Of a stretch of 64,000 nucleotides of DNA, positions 22,175 through 33,340 are shown piece by piece (position 1 is the first letter of the stretch; the number at the start of each line of letters is the position of its first letter). A model generated the notes under the pieces. That model was not told where the DNA came from. It did not search any database and saw only the letters and a list, made by a program, of their open reading frames with translations. A program made the translations under genes and the position numbers. Source of the DNA: Diplodia intermedia (Eukaryota; Ascomycota; Dothideomycetes; Botryosphaeriales; Botryosphaeriaceae); assembly GCA_021495925.1 (NCBI GenBank), contig JAKEKT010000001.1, positions 1,364,001-1,428,000 of the forward strand. The letters are read 5' to 3'.

Positions 22175-25100
22175 ATGCTGCTGTCGAGACCGCCAGCCGC
22201 GCTCTCCGTCATGTTGGTGCTTGCCGTGTTCTTGTCGACGGTCGGCGCTGCCTTCATCCGCTTCGAGAACTGCCTCGATCCTGCCATCGTCCACAGCGCT
22301 CCAAAACAACTTCAATTCACGCCGTACTTCTTTAGCGCGCACTTCAACTCCACGGACGAGAGCCACAACCTCAACATAACAGTCTACGGAAACGTGTCGG
22401 GCCAGGCAACGGAAGGCACCCTGCCCTCTTGGGACAATGAAACATACTGGAACAACCCCAACGAAACTTTTGGCAAGATTGTGGATCTCAGTACTTCCAA
22501 CAACAAATACTCGACCCTCTTCGCCAAGACCAACGTCGTGACGTACACCCCTTGGCAGGCGCAGCCTTCTCGCTTCTGCGAGTCTGTGGTCAACGCTTCC
22601 TGCCCCATTGGCCCCTCCTACGATGCAGATAGGTCGGATCCGTATAGCCTTCCAGGTTTTACCGTGGCCCACGAATTTTTCAGCACGTATGCTTTCACGA
22701 CTTTGGCAACGACCATACGCGTGCAATCCGGAGACAAGTCTGCACCGGATCTAGCTTGCGTGTCGGCCAACATCACCCCGGACCTTGGGAGTACCATATC
22801 AAATGCGCTTCGTTACCTGCCAGCCGTAATCTTGATCATGGCCGGGGTTGCCACCGTTTTTGCGGCCATATTCAGCCCCTGGGGCTCGTCTGATCCCTTC
22901 AGATGGACGAGTAATTACGGTCGTGACGAAGACCTGCTACGCCTGGTGACCCCCGGATTCGGAGACTGCTTAGCGTACATCCAATTCATCGTCCTTGCCG
23001 GAAGCCTCAACCTAAACTATCCAGGATTCTACCAACCAGTTGTCAGCAAGGCCAGTTGGTCGACGCTTCTTTTCAACGAGAGTCTAGTAACACCCGGAAA
23101 CCTCAGCTCCAACAGCCTCATGGACGGGATGTACGTTGTCAACGGGACTTACGGCTTGTCCAGGCTAGCGGAATTGATCGGTATCGCGAAAGACCAGGAC
23201 ATTTGGGCCAATATGGCCATTTGGTACGTTGGTATCACCGTCGGGGCAGTGCTACTGTGTCAGATATTTTTCATGCTCCGCTGGGCTTACCGCTACTTGT
23301 CGAATATCCAAGAAGAGGACTTGCGTAGCAAAAATCTCCCCTTCTCTACTGGCGTGGTGGTTCGCATGACCTTTAACTTCTTTCTCTTGCCGATCATTGC
23401 CATCTCGTTTTTCCAGTTGGTTGTTGCGGATAGATCGCCTTCGTCTGTTGTAGCGATGGCTGTCGTTCTTCTGGTCGCGGTGATGGGACTCGCAGCGTGG
23501 ATCTTCCGACTTATTTTCACGACCAAGCCACGTGCCCATCTATTTGACGACCTCCCGACCGTCTTGACGTATGGCCCTCTCTACAACACATATTCCGATG
23601 ATGCGGCCCCTTTCGCCTTCATACCGGTTTTGCTGGCCTTCATCCGCGGTGTAGCGATCGGTGCCATCCAACCTTCTGGGATTGCTCAGATCATTATTTT
23701 GGCCATCTGCGAAGTGATCTACATTCTGACCCTCCACGCATTCCGCCCGTTCCAGGCCCCGACATCCATGAACGCATACCACACCTTCTTCTCGGTAGTG
23801 AGGCTCATTACGACCCTTTTGAGCGTGGCTTTTGTACCAAACCTGGGTGTGTCGGAAGATTCCAAGGGATGGATCGGATACATCAGCCTCTTTCTGCATG
23901 CGATTGTCCTGGTCTTTGGGTTCTTCTTGAACTCTATCCAGACGATCGTCGAAGTCACGGCTAGGTTGGCTGGCGCCGGCGATGCCAGAGGAGGGCTCAC
24001 CAAGGTCTTTGGCAAGAGACAATTGTCACGTCGCACTCACCGTCGCCAGCAGGGAAGCAGTATCAACTCAAACGCAGCTATGCTTGCGGCAGACAGGGAG
24101 TCGAAGCTGGGAAGTCGTTCACGGAGTTTGTCCGCGAGTTCTGCGGTGCTTCTCAGCCGCCACCCCGGAATGGACAGTCGGATGAGCAGCGGCTTTGATC
24201 GCTTCAGCTCTGGAGGAGAGATGAGCAATTATGGCGGCGCAAGTCCAGAGCCAGGAACGCCAGGCGGTTCTGCAACGCCATACACACTCCTGGCGAGCGG
24301 AAGCGCATCAGCAGGCTCACGCAGACCGACTCTGGGCTCACGTGGGTTGGATGTCCAAGATCCCTACTACCGGCCACCAAGAACGAAGAGAGCAACACCC
24401 GAGGCATACGTTCCGGGTGCTCGCAGCCGGCAGTCATGGGGCAGCAGTGACTTGATCAACAAGCCTTACGACGATCCCACGGACCATGCAGATGCGGGCG
24501 AAGGAGCAGCAGCACCTTTCTCCCCAAGCCGAGGGAGTATCACTCCCGCCTACTTGCGGACACATAGGGATGATTCGGACCCCGACATTCTCGGGCCACG
24601 GAGACCTCGGGCAGACTATGCTGTAAGAGAATCGGATTTCTATTACGGTGTTACCCGGGGGCCACCTCTCGCCGAAGGCCAACCAACCCGCAAGCTCAAG
24701 ACGGGCCCTGCCGATCCAATGGGACCGATATCATCAGCAGGAGGATGGCTGAAGGGCCTTTTCGGTGGCAAGCGCCAAGAGAAGGGCAAGGGGTTCGAGG
24801 TTGTTCGGAGCGCAAGAGCTCCGCAATTGCTAGCACTCGAAGAAGACGAAGAACGCGCCCATGAAAATCACCACGAACCGTATCGCGATAACCCTGACAC
24901 GCAAGCCGGGGCGCGACGTGGGTCGGCCACAACGGACAGCTCCGGGGAAGATGGGATAGAACTGGCTCGACGCGACTCTCGAGAGTCGCATGATTCGGAG
25001 GAGAGCAGTGAGGATGAACACCTCATCGACGATCGGCATTCGTCTGATTCAGAACGGCAACGAGTGTCGGATGTCCCTCCCTCGCTGGGACCCATTGAAA

Positions 25101-25600
25101 CGGGAGCAGGGATCGAGCTGCCCAGCCGAGTTGGATCCAAGGCGAGCTCAAAGGTTTCAAAGGTGGGCTCGTTGGGAAGGGCGCCAAGCATCCCAAGGAA
25201 GAGCTCCAAACGCAACTCCAGCCAGGATGGCTCATTCATGAAAGAAGGGTCGCGGCTGTCAACAATCGAGCAGGGGCAGGCATCGGGAGATTATCTACGA
25301 CCGACGACGAAGGACCAAGTACCGCGTCTTCCATTCGGGTCGTCAGAGCCGTCACCTTCGCCTGAGCGATCGGCAGCATCAAGCATTCGTGGCGACGGGT
25401 CTCAAAGCGCAGCGGGTGGAGGGGTAATGGCAAGAAGCGTGTCAGACGCAGAGCGACCGCTGAGCACGGGATACGTGCACCAGCACAAGACGTCAGAGCA
25501 CATCCAACCGGGGCTCAACGACTCAACACACTTGGGGAGCGCTGCTGAATTTGTCCATACGCCGCTGGGTAGCCGGAGCAGCAGGCGCAGTGAGGAGTAG
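22175..25600 (+). CDS. TRP-like / FLC-family membrane protein
   Basis: An intronless gene. From the chosen start the protein has 1141 residues and a clear signal peptide (MLLSRPPAALSVMLVLAVFL, then STVGA|AF). A luminal ML-like N-terminal domain with N-glycosylation sites and paired Cys residues follows, then about nine hydrophobic segments. One hallmark block is SNYGRDEDLLRLVTPGFGDC, followed shortly by NYPGFYQPVVS, as in fungal TRP-like, FLC and YOR365C proteins. Relatives act at the ER, vacuole or plasma membrane in FAD uptake, calcium or cell-wall signalling; which applies here is unknown. The last 450 residues are hydrophilic, rich in Ser, Arg, Glu and Asp, and probably disordered and phosphorylated. 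Upstream in-frame ATGs (22112, 22034) would bury the signal peptide. Confidence 0.88.
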   Translation: MLLSRPPAALSVMLVLAVFLSTVGAAFIRFENCLDPAIVHSAPKQLQFTPYFFSAHFNSTDESHNLNITVYGNVSGQATEGTLPSWDNETYWNNPNETFGKIVDLSTSNNKYSTLFAKTNVVTYTPWQAQPSRFCESVVNASCPIGPSYDADRSDPYSLPGFTVAHEFFSTYAFTTLATTIRVQSGDKSAPDLACVSANITPDLGSTISNALRYLPAVILIMAGVATVFAAIFSPWGSSDPFRWTSNYGRDEDLLRLVTPGFGDCLAYIQFIVLAGSLNLNYPGFYQPVVSKASWSTLLFNESLVTPGNLSSNSLMDGMYVVNGTYGLSRLAELIGIAKDQDIWANMAIWYVGITVGAVLLCQIFFMLRWAYRYLSNIQEEDLRSKNLPFSTGVVVRMTFNFFLLPIIAISFFQLVVADRSPSSVVAMAVVLLVAVMGLAAWIFRLIFTTKPRAHLFDDLPTVLTYGPLYNTYSDDAAPFAFIPVLLAFIRGVAIGAIQPSGIAQIIILAICEVIYILTLHAFRPFQAPTSMNAYHTFFSVVRLITTLLSVAFVPNLGVSEDSKGWIGYISLFLHAIVLVFGFFLNSIQTIVEVTARLAGAGDARGGLTKVFGKRQLSRRTHRRQQGSSINSNAAMLAADRESKLGSRSRSLSASSAVLLSRHPGMDSRMSSGFDRFSSGGEMSNYGGASPEPGTPGGSATPYTLLASGSASAGSRRPTLGSRGLDVQDPYYRPPRTKRATPEAYVPGARSRQSWGSSDLINKPYDDPTDHADAGEGAAAPFSPSRGSITPAYLRTHRDDSDPDILGPRRPRADYAVRESDFYYGVTRGPPLAEGQPTRKLKTGPADPMGPISSAGGWLKGLFGGKRQEKGKGFEVVRSARAPQLLALEEDEERAHENHHEPYRDNPDTQAGARRGSATTDSSGEDGIELARRDSRESHDSEESSEDEHLIDDRHSSDSERQRVSDVPPSLGPIETGAGIELPSRVGSKASSKVSKVGSLGRAPSIPRKSSKRNSSQDGSFMKEGSRLSTIEQGQASGDYLRPTTKDQVPRLPFGSSEPSPSPERSAASSIRGDGSQSAAGGGVMARSVSDAERPLSTGYVHQHKTSEHIQPGLNDSTHLGSAAEFVHTPLGSRSSRRSEE

Positions 25601-26156
25601 TTCCCATTCTCTGTGTATTTTTGTGAGATCACCTTTTATTTGGCAGCAAGCGGAGCGGGGTGTAAAAAATTTGGGCGGCGGGACAGGACATATAGCGACC
25701 GGAGTTGGCGGAGGGTACAACTGCATACGGGGTGTAATCATTACCAGTAGCGCCAGGAAGCAAACACGTAATTCATGCAGTAAAAGAGATGCTACAGGGG
25801 TGCGTGCAGTGGCAGGCGGGGAGCGGCCACGACTTGCTCGCGATAAGAGCTGCCTTATCGCCTCGCATGACTGAGGTGCGCAGTCCCACCACCGGCTACT
25901 CCGCCGCCAGCCCTCACCGCAGCTGTACCCTGCCCGTCTGCGAGCTGGCCGTCCCGATCCCGCGCTATCTTTCCCCGCCGCACGCCTACCATTCTCCTTC
26001 CAGCACGCCATCAAGCTCCGCGGCGCGCACTTCTGCCCGCCCGCCCGACCCCAACGGAGCTCTGTGATGGAACCCTCCGTAATCCGCCGCACCTAAATCC
26101 GCCGCACTTGACTCCTTCCGCGCCTCCTCTGCTCCTCGACGAGCAAGCTTGCGTTC
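25601..26156. other. Intergenic region, TRP-like gene to FYVE-RING gene
   Basis: Contains the 3' flank of the TRP-like gene and a C-rich stretch before the FYVE-RING start. No gene or repeat is seen. Confidence 0.5.
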
Positions 26157-28062
26157 ATGGACAGACCCGCTCCTCCTCCGCCGTCGCATTCCACTAGCAC
26201 ATCTGCCATCCCCCGCGCCTCGCTGTCCTCCGCCGATTCCGCGCCTCCCCCGGCGAACCCCTCTTCCCTGCACCGCGGCTACAGCGACGGCGCCACCCCG
26301 TCTACGACCGTGCCTCCGAACGCGAATGTTTTTCTACAAGAGTACGGCGTGGAGGGCAATGCTGGAGCCCAGGTTGAGGCGAGGGACGTGAGCCAGCAAC
26401 CCGACGCTTCCACCACTGACAGGAAGAGGCGCCTCACGGCACCAGAGAGCCCTGAGAGGCGAGGAGGCCATCGACCTGCTTCCGGGGAGGGCTCTTCCCA
26501 AGCAACCGCCATCGACCTTACTTTCAGTCCCAACGGAAGCTCTAGTAGTGTCGAGAGACAGGGCAGCGATCTTGTGATTCCGCCATGGCAGCCTGATGCC
26601 GACGTCTCTTACTGCCCTGTCTGCGGCACACAGTTCAGCTTCTGGTATAGGAAACATCATTGTCGGTATGTGATCGTCCGCATACGCATTGCCACGTCCG
26701 TTTGCTCTAATCAATGTCCAACAGGAAATGTGGCCGCGTGGTCTGCGCCAACTGTTCCCCCCATCGCATCACCATTCCACGTCAGTACATCGTGCGCGCC
26801 CCGGATGAGCTGAGGCTTTCCAGAACCGGTCTTATCGATCTGACCGGTGACGATGACGGGTCAGGCTCGCGCTTTGATCTCTACTTCAATCCAGCCCTGG
26901 GGGGCGGAGAAGAAGTTCGCGTTTGCAACCCTGTACGCAGATTAGATCCTTCGTCACGAAGCTACAACAAGTGCTGACCTTTGTTTCCAGTGCGTTCCTG
27001 ATCCGAATCTAAGCCCTCCTCCGCGACATGCTTCATCACAGTTCCCCACCTTCGATCCAAGCGGCTTCCACGACCATTTCACTCAGCAGCGATTTTCGCC
27101 ACTCCAGCACGCCGGCAGATCTAGGAACATGACTTATGATAGTTCCCAGACCTACGGACAACGACAGTATTCGCATCATCGGCCATCTCTAAGCGACGTC
27201 AGCCAACGATCTACTGATCCTTTCCGTAATCCCCGAGTGAGCTTCCAAAGCCGCACAACAGTTTCGGATCTTTTCCCTCCACCTCCGCCGCCTAACGGTC
27301 CTGGAAGCGATATAACTTTCCCTCCATACCAGTCGCATTCATATTCGGCAACTTCACACTTTGCGCATCACATGCGCCCTAGCCGATCTCCAAGTTTAGC
27401 TTCGAACTCGCCGCAACCTTCGCGTTATAGGGTGGTTGATACAACAACCCCCCCTTATCCTCCTTCGATGCGACCTCCAGGCCCTCCTCCGCGCCGACAA
27501 ATCCCTGAGGAAGACGAATGCCCGGTTTGTCATGAGGAGCTGCCACCGAAAGAACCAGATGGCAATACCGTTGCCAGAGAGCAGCACGTTGAGGAATGCA
27601 TTTCCGCCAACTTTGCCGGCCCATCCACCCAATCTCGCACTTCGACCCCCTCTGCTGGCGTGGACGCTGCCGTATCAGCAAATGCCGCATTTCCAAACAA
27701 CGCACGCGGTACCCCTACTCCTCCCGTGGCCGAGGGCTCGCGAAGACGGAGGCACACTCAGGGAATGTTGCGGTACAAGGCCACGGAGAAGGACTGCATC
27801 GATGATGAGGGCAGTGCTCAGGAGTGCATCATTTGCTTTGAGGACTTCAAAGAAGGGGACGAGATGGGCCGGCTTGAGTGCTTTTGCAAATTTCATAGGG
27901 TGAGACTTTCCCATCATCCTTTTGCCCTTCCTGTTGACTTTCACAAGTGTAAGCATACTGACAAACAGTGGCAAACAGGCATGCATCCGGCAGTGGTGGG
28001 ACACGAAAGGAGACGGATCTTGCCCCACTCATCAGGGCGGTTTCGTGCTAGGCGGCTCGTGA
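26157..28062 (+). CDS. FYVE and RING domain protein, probable endosomal E3 ubiquitin ligase
   Basis: Exons 26157-26665, 26725-26932, 26991-27899 and 27979-28062 give 569 residues. A FYVE-type zinc finger starts near residue 145 (WQPDADVSYCPVCGTQFSFW, then YRKHHCRKCG, then VVCANCSPHR). The RKHHCRKCG motif, which binds phosphatidylinositol 3-phosphate, is rebuilt across the first intron. A long Pro/Ser-rich linker follows. The C-terminus is a RING variant: CIICFEDF, ECFCKFHRACI, then CPTH, with His as the last ligand. This FYVE-RING order matches yeast Pib1-like proteins, which ubiquitinate cargo on endosomes and vacuoles. The protein ends about 10 residues after the RING. Confidence 0.88.
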
Positions 28063-28710
28063 ACATCATTTTCCTTTTGACACGATCATATCATACCCAA
28101 GATTCCCCTTCGTCATCAATTACCCCCATATTTCTCAGTTTTACAATCGGTTATTTCGCGGCGTTTAGTGCATTATACAGCGTGGCGTTTGGAAATTAGA
28201 AGTGGCGCTTCCTCTTCTTCGGTCATTGGCACAACATTCAAGACGGATGGATTGCGGTGTGGGGACTAGAGTGTTTTGTTTCTTTTTTTCTCTCTTTTTT
28301 TTGAGGGGGGCGGGGTGAGGAGGGGGTGAAGCAACAGAGACTGGCAATGGCAGCAGAACACACGCTTGATTTGTCTTTTCCATATTCACACTTCGCCATA
28401 AGTGAGCAAGCATTCCCCGCCCAGCACATCCCAATTCGATAGATAAAGATACAGGAGAGGAGAGCAACAACTCGGGCGCCGCAGAAGTATATGAACCCCA
28501 GTGATTTACTAAACGTCTATTCTTCCCCTCCCAACTTTATTCAAGTCAAGGTTCCTTTGCAAACTGGAACTCTTGCTCGGCATCGAACCCCCCGCCGCAA
28601 TTTACGTGGCCATCCACCTCTTTTGATTACGCGTTTTATCTCCACCATGACCTCTCCCCTCGCCGCAACCCCATCCCATCAACAAACATCCAACGTTCAA
28701 ACAATCACAT
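28063..28710. other. Convergent intergenic region
   Basis: 3' flanks of the FYVE-RING gene (plus) and the exoribonuclease gene (minus). It contains a T-rich tract at about 28278-28302. No gene is supported. Confidence 0.5.
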
Positions 28711-31700
28711 CTACAAGTCGAACCCCTCGGGCAAGACCTCCCTGTGGATCAGGCGGACCGGCTCCGTCTTGACGCGGCGGACGTACGTGTCGACGCCGGT
28801 GATGCGGGCCTCCCAGCGGTCGCCGACCTCGGCGCGGCCGTCCTCGGGCAGGGCCATGTCGAGGTCGAAGCTGAAGTCCTGCCACAGGACGGCGACGCGG
28901 CCCATGCGGTCGGTCGGGGTGGAGAAGACGACGACCTCGATGGTCCGGGGCAGGGGGGCCTCGCCGAAGTAGAGGGCGCGGAAGAAGAGCTGCGAGAGCC
29001 AGAAGGCCTGGCCCGCGCGCTTCGTCTTGGAGATGAGGCGCTCGCGCGGCGCGAGGCGCGCCATGACGACGTCGACCTCGGCCGCCGTGAAGGCCAGCCC
29101 GTCGGCCCGGTACGGCCCGCCGGCCAGGCTGCGGCCGCGCTTGGCCTCGAGGCGCAGCGCCGCCTCGATCTGCCAGTGCATGACCATGTCGCCGTAGCGG
29201 CGCAGCGGCGACGTCAGCTTCGCGTACTGCTGGACGCCGAGCACCTGGTGCGGCAGCGGGGTGCGCGACGTGACGGACGAGCCGGCGTGCGCGATGTAGT
29301 TGAAGGCGATCTTGGCGGGCGGGTTGCCGCGCTCGTCGAGGTTGGGTAGGATGAACTTTTCGCGGTACTCCTCGAGCGGCATCATTTCCTTGCGCGCCAC
29401 GGTGCCGCGGAAGATGGAGGGGATCCCGCGCTTGTGGCACCACAGCCCGCCCACCTCTCCCGCGAGAAGCATCATCTCGCGGACCATCAGGTCCGAGCCC
29501 GTTCCTGCCGGCTGGAACCACGACTCCGTCGGCGTCGCCACCATCTGGATGACGGGGTCTCCTTCGGTAAAGCGGGCCACGCGCCGGGAGGGATGAGACC
29601 ATGGAAGGCCGGCGTTACTGTGGTTGTGATAGACGCTCATATCAGGATAGTTCTGGTTCCAGAAGATACCGCCGGCTTCGGTTCTGCGTTCCTGACGAGC
29701 CAGTGCCAGCTTGTGCAGCTGGCAAAGATCTTCCTTTTGAGCTTTAGTCAACTTATCAACCTCGATCATCTTCCTCTGCGGCAACGACGGTACTTTTCCG
29801 CCAACGGTAATTATCTTATCTGGGCTCGCTTCGGCAGCTTTTGCGGCACGTTCGTCCACCACATAATGCAGTGTCTGAGGAGTAATGGGAACAAAGTTCC
29901 GCATGAATCCAGATTGGATCTTGTCATCCACAACCTCCCCTTTCACATTTAGCCTGGTGCTGATCGTCAAACAAGGACGGTTCTTGCCCAGGCTGAGACG
30001 CTCGTCGGACAACCACTTCGGCAACATTGAGTAAGTTCGTTCAGGCATGTAAATGCTCTCGGTCAGGTGAGCGGCCATCTTTGCTGTCAAGTGCTCCTTG
30101 GGAAGGAAAGCTGTTGGGTTGGCAATATGGACGTGGACCCAGCAATCCGAAGAACCGGGGATGCGCTGGATAGAGATGCCGTCATCGATCTCCTCGGCGC
30201 TGGCCGAGTCAACGCAGAATACTGGCAAGTCGCCCCAGTCGGTTCGATGGGCTTCCATCTGATCGTGGAGTACCACCTCCTTCCGCTGACCGCCCATTTT
30301 CACTAGAGCGGTATACATCTGCTCTAACTGCCTCGAGTGCGAAGCTGTCGGTAGCAGGAGATGGGGATCGAATTTAACCCTGTTCTCATGAGGGGGGATC
30401 ACGCCTATTTCCTGGAGAAATGAGAATCCGGTAGTGTAGTCCAGTGGTTGGCCTGGGTATCTATCTAGTGCTCGTAGCACCACTGGTGGAAGGGCGCCCA
30501 TGCGGGTTGTGTGGTGGAACAGTATCGAGATACACCACGCTTCGAAGAATCGAATGAGCACGCCATCAGCCTGGCTGAACTGAATGGAGTGGATGTCCTT
30601 CATGGCTGTTGTGGACGTAGTAATCTCGTTGCGGACCTTGCTGATGCCGATGCGGCCGTGTGGAGTGAAGTCACGCATGGTGCGGCTCTCGTCTATGAGC
30701 TTCCTGCATTTCTGTACGAACATCCGGACATAGGCGGCTCCTTTGGGCTCTCTATCCTTCTCGTTGAGCCCCACTGCATCCCGTGTTTCGTGGGCGCCTG
30801 ACTTTCCATAGTCGGTCCCCAGAGAAGCACGACGAGCAAACTCATCCTGGAACTCGCGGATCCACTCTACAGCCAACTCAATCTGCTTTTTGATCTGAAT
30901 TGGTATGATCTGAAATACACCAGTCTGTCGGTGACTGCGCTTGTCGACCTGGAAGCCGAGGGGCTGCCGGAGGAGAGCCTTGCGAACGGCGAACATTGTC
31001 GTCGGAGAGTTTTTCCTAGATCGTATGAGGTTCTCGGTAATCTTTTGCAAAGTACCGAACCGGAGGTCGGTCGGATGAGCGAGTGTTTCGTGGGCACGAT
31101 CCAAGACTGAAGCATTGCGGCGGTATACAGCATCTGCTTCTTCGGTGAATTGCTGGAGCTTTTTCAATACCGGTGCAGCTACCTCACGAGGAGCGTTGAC
31201 GTCTAATGTCTGCATGGTATCCAAGAGCTCCTCTGTAATCTCACCTTTCGGTAGGAAGGGAATAATAGGGTCGAGAAGCGATTTTGGAACAAAAGCTGGC
31301 AAGGAGAACTGGACCTGCTTTTGCGTGCGATGGAACCATTTGCCCTGCATGCTGTAGAACTGGCCTTGGGTGCCATACTGTGCGATGAAGACGGCAGCTA
31401 GGGGTTCACGTTCACTAAGGAAGTCTATCTCGACGAGGTCGCCGATATTCAGATTTCCGTCGCTGCTGCCGTCGTCCACCGTATCTGCGGGGTCGAGGAA
31501 TGCCGCGGAGCTGCGACTCTCCTCGTCTTCATCCCGCACTTTGATGTCCCGGAGATCGTTGGGGGAAGTCAGTCGAGCGAGGTTCTCTGAGCCGCCTCCG
31601 TACGCTTCGATGCCCAGTTCGTCGAGCAGCTTCTGATTCGGTGCACCATACTGCTCCTGCCACCGAATAAGGTACTCCTTCGTCGTGAGGTTGGAAGGTC

Positions 31701-32268
31701 TTTCGGGAATTATATAGGCGAGTTCTTGCGGGGTGGGAGCGGGACTGGTGGCGGCTTCTTGTCTGGGCTAGCAGCTTGTCAGATGGCACCCATGGAAGCT
31801 GCTGGGGCGAATGCTCACTCTGGCTGATGTGTGGAAGGACCGCTTAGATGCCGGCGCATTTGGTGAGCTCAGGCGAGCAATGCGGTCAATTGCGTCTTGT
31901 TGTTTGCCTGCCTGGCGGCGGTGCTGGGCAACCGTGTGAGCGAGCAATCGTTCTTCGTCTTGGTGGTAATCTTGGATTGCTGGAGAGCGTTTCTTTGCCG
32001 ATGCTGGGGAAGGTTTCTCGGTGGCCAGCGGCACTTCCTCAGTCTCCTTGGATGGCTTCAAGGGTATGTTAACTAAAGTGTATCGTACAGCGCATGGCGA
32101 CCTTGACGGAAGCGGCGAAGCATTGGAGAGCAGCCGACGTTGGGCGAGGAGGCAAGTCCAGCATAGATTGGAGAAATCGGCGGCGCGCAGGGCCTGCGAG
32201 CGCCTGGCAAGCGCAACAGGCAGCGGCATCTTGGACGAACGGGTTGCGGAGGGTGGCGGCGATGGCAT
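28711..32268 (-). CDS. Mitochondrial 3'-5' exoribonuclease of the RNase II family (DSS1/CYT-4)
   Basis: Degrades and processes mitochondrial RNA; in yeast the homologue works with the SUV3 helicase as the mitochondrial degradosome. Exons are 31819-32268 and 28711-31767 (1168 residues). The join restores AR|PRQEAATS without a shift. The first exon is rich in Arg, Ser and Ala with few acidic residues (MPLPVALARRSQALRAADFS), which suits a mitochondrial presequence. The RNB catalytic block is DWGDLPVFCVDSASAEEIDD, with the Asp residues expected to bind magnesium, followed by HVHIANP and YMPERTYSMLP. Candidate starts are 32382, 32268 and 32229. It is divergent from the MoaD-like gene. Confidence 0.92.
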
Positions 32269-32622
32269 GGAATTGACGGACCAAAAGTTGCGACGGCAGC
32301 CGGGCGTGCAGGCGTCCGTGCGCGCGCCGACTCCCCGACGGCCGCGCACAAAAACCGTCCCAGAGCTTACGCCTCCTCCCACTTCTTCTCATCCATCCCC
32401 TCTCCAGGTACGTACACCTTGCTTCCACCCGCCATCAACACATGCTCGCATGAAGATATACAAAATAGCATGTATTATCCGAGGTCTGCTACCACGCAGC
32501 CACCTCTGCGGACCAATTTCTTCACTTTCTGAACGCTCAGCCCCACCTTGCACTTTATCAACAACATCCCGTGAGAGGCCGTACTGACTTCATCCCGTAG
32601 AACAGAAGAAAAGCGGCGGCCA
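32269..32622. promoter_or_regulatory. Shared divergent promoter, exoribonuclease and MoaD-like gene
   Basis: Only about 354 bp separates the two start codons (less if the exoribonuclease begins at 32382), so both promoters must lie here. I did not identify specific sites. Confidence 0.5.
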
Positions 32623-32907
32623 ATGGCGTCCGCGAAGCCCCCGGCCGCACACTTCAAGCTGCTCTACTTCGCCGCCGCGTCGACGTACACCAGAAAGGAC
32701 GCCGAGTTCTTCGCAGCCCCGCTACCGGCGTCGCGGCTGTTCGACGCGTTGGAGCGCGCGTACCCGGGCATCAAGGCGGCGGTGCTGGACAGCTGCGCCG
32801 TGACCGTGAACCTGCAGTACATCGACCTGGATGACGGTGGTGATTCCGGCCTGACGATCAATGAGGGCGATGAGGTCGCGCTGATCCCGCCCGTCAGCTC
32901 TGGCTGA
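32623..32907 (+). CDS. Molybdopterin synthase sulfur carrier subunit (MoaD/MOCS2A-like)
   Basis: A 94-residue ubiquitin-like sulfur carrier. As a C-terminal thiocarboxylate it donates sulfur to precursor Z in molybdenum cofactor synthesis, needed in fungi for nitrate reductase and xanthine dehydrogenase. It shows the MoaD/ThiS pattern: KLLYFAAASTYTRKD at the N-terminus, a middle helix (RLFDALERAYPGIK), then VTVNLQYIDLDD and the C-terminal INEGDEVALIPPVSSG. The usual Gly-Gly tail is Ser-Gly here; the terminal Gly that carries the sulfur is kept. It starts at the first ATG of the frame, directly after a purine-rich leader. The large subunit (MoaE/MOCS2B) is not in the window. Confidence 0.9.
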   Translation: MASAKPPAAHFKLLYFAAASTYTRKDAEFFAAPLPASRLFDALERAYPGIKAAVLDSCAVTVNLQYIDLDDGGDSGLTINEGDEVALIPPVSSG

Positions 32908-33340
32908 GGGGAACGGTCACGGTCGAACACGTAGGACATCTCTCGTCGCTTTCCTCAAATGAGACGAGGGCCCGCCAATTTAGGTGCTGGCAATGGTCAA
33001 GGTTGCTCCATCCCATCTCGGTCCAATCCGGCGCCTTTCATCGCCGCTGGTTGGGCCGGAACAAGGCTCACAGGGGCAAGCCTTGTGGCAGGCATTGGAA
33101 CAAGAGTATCGTCCCGTCAAGCTCGTAGTTCAGAGGTGTTCGATCATTGTCCATGTTTGTTTCTACGGCAACCTCCATGACTAGATCAATTTTAATTATT
33201 CAACTCGTGACCGCCGTCTCCCCTTTGTACAACATGGGTATCTAAGTCTTGAAGAACCCATGTAATATGACAATTTCCAGATGCGAAGGGAAGAGAAGAG
33301 AAGATGATGTTCCAAAAAGGGCCTAGGACGAGGAGTGAAA
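32908..33340. other. Convergent intergenic region, MoaD-like and MFS genes
   Basis: 3' flanks only. It contains a short GAAGAGAAGAGAAGA purine run at about 33289. No gene is seen. Confidence 0.5.

Noticed and set aside
28697..29602. 301-codon open frame on the minus strand
   Set aside because: Alternative frame within the exoribonuclease coding region, Arg/Gly/Pro-rich; the RNB domain lies in the other frame.
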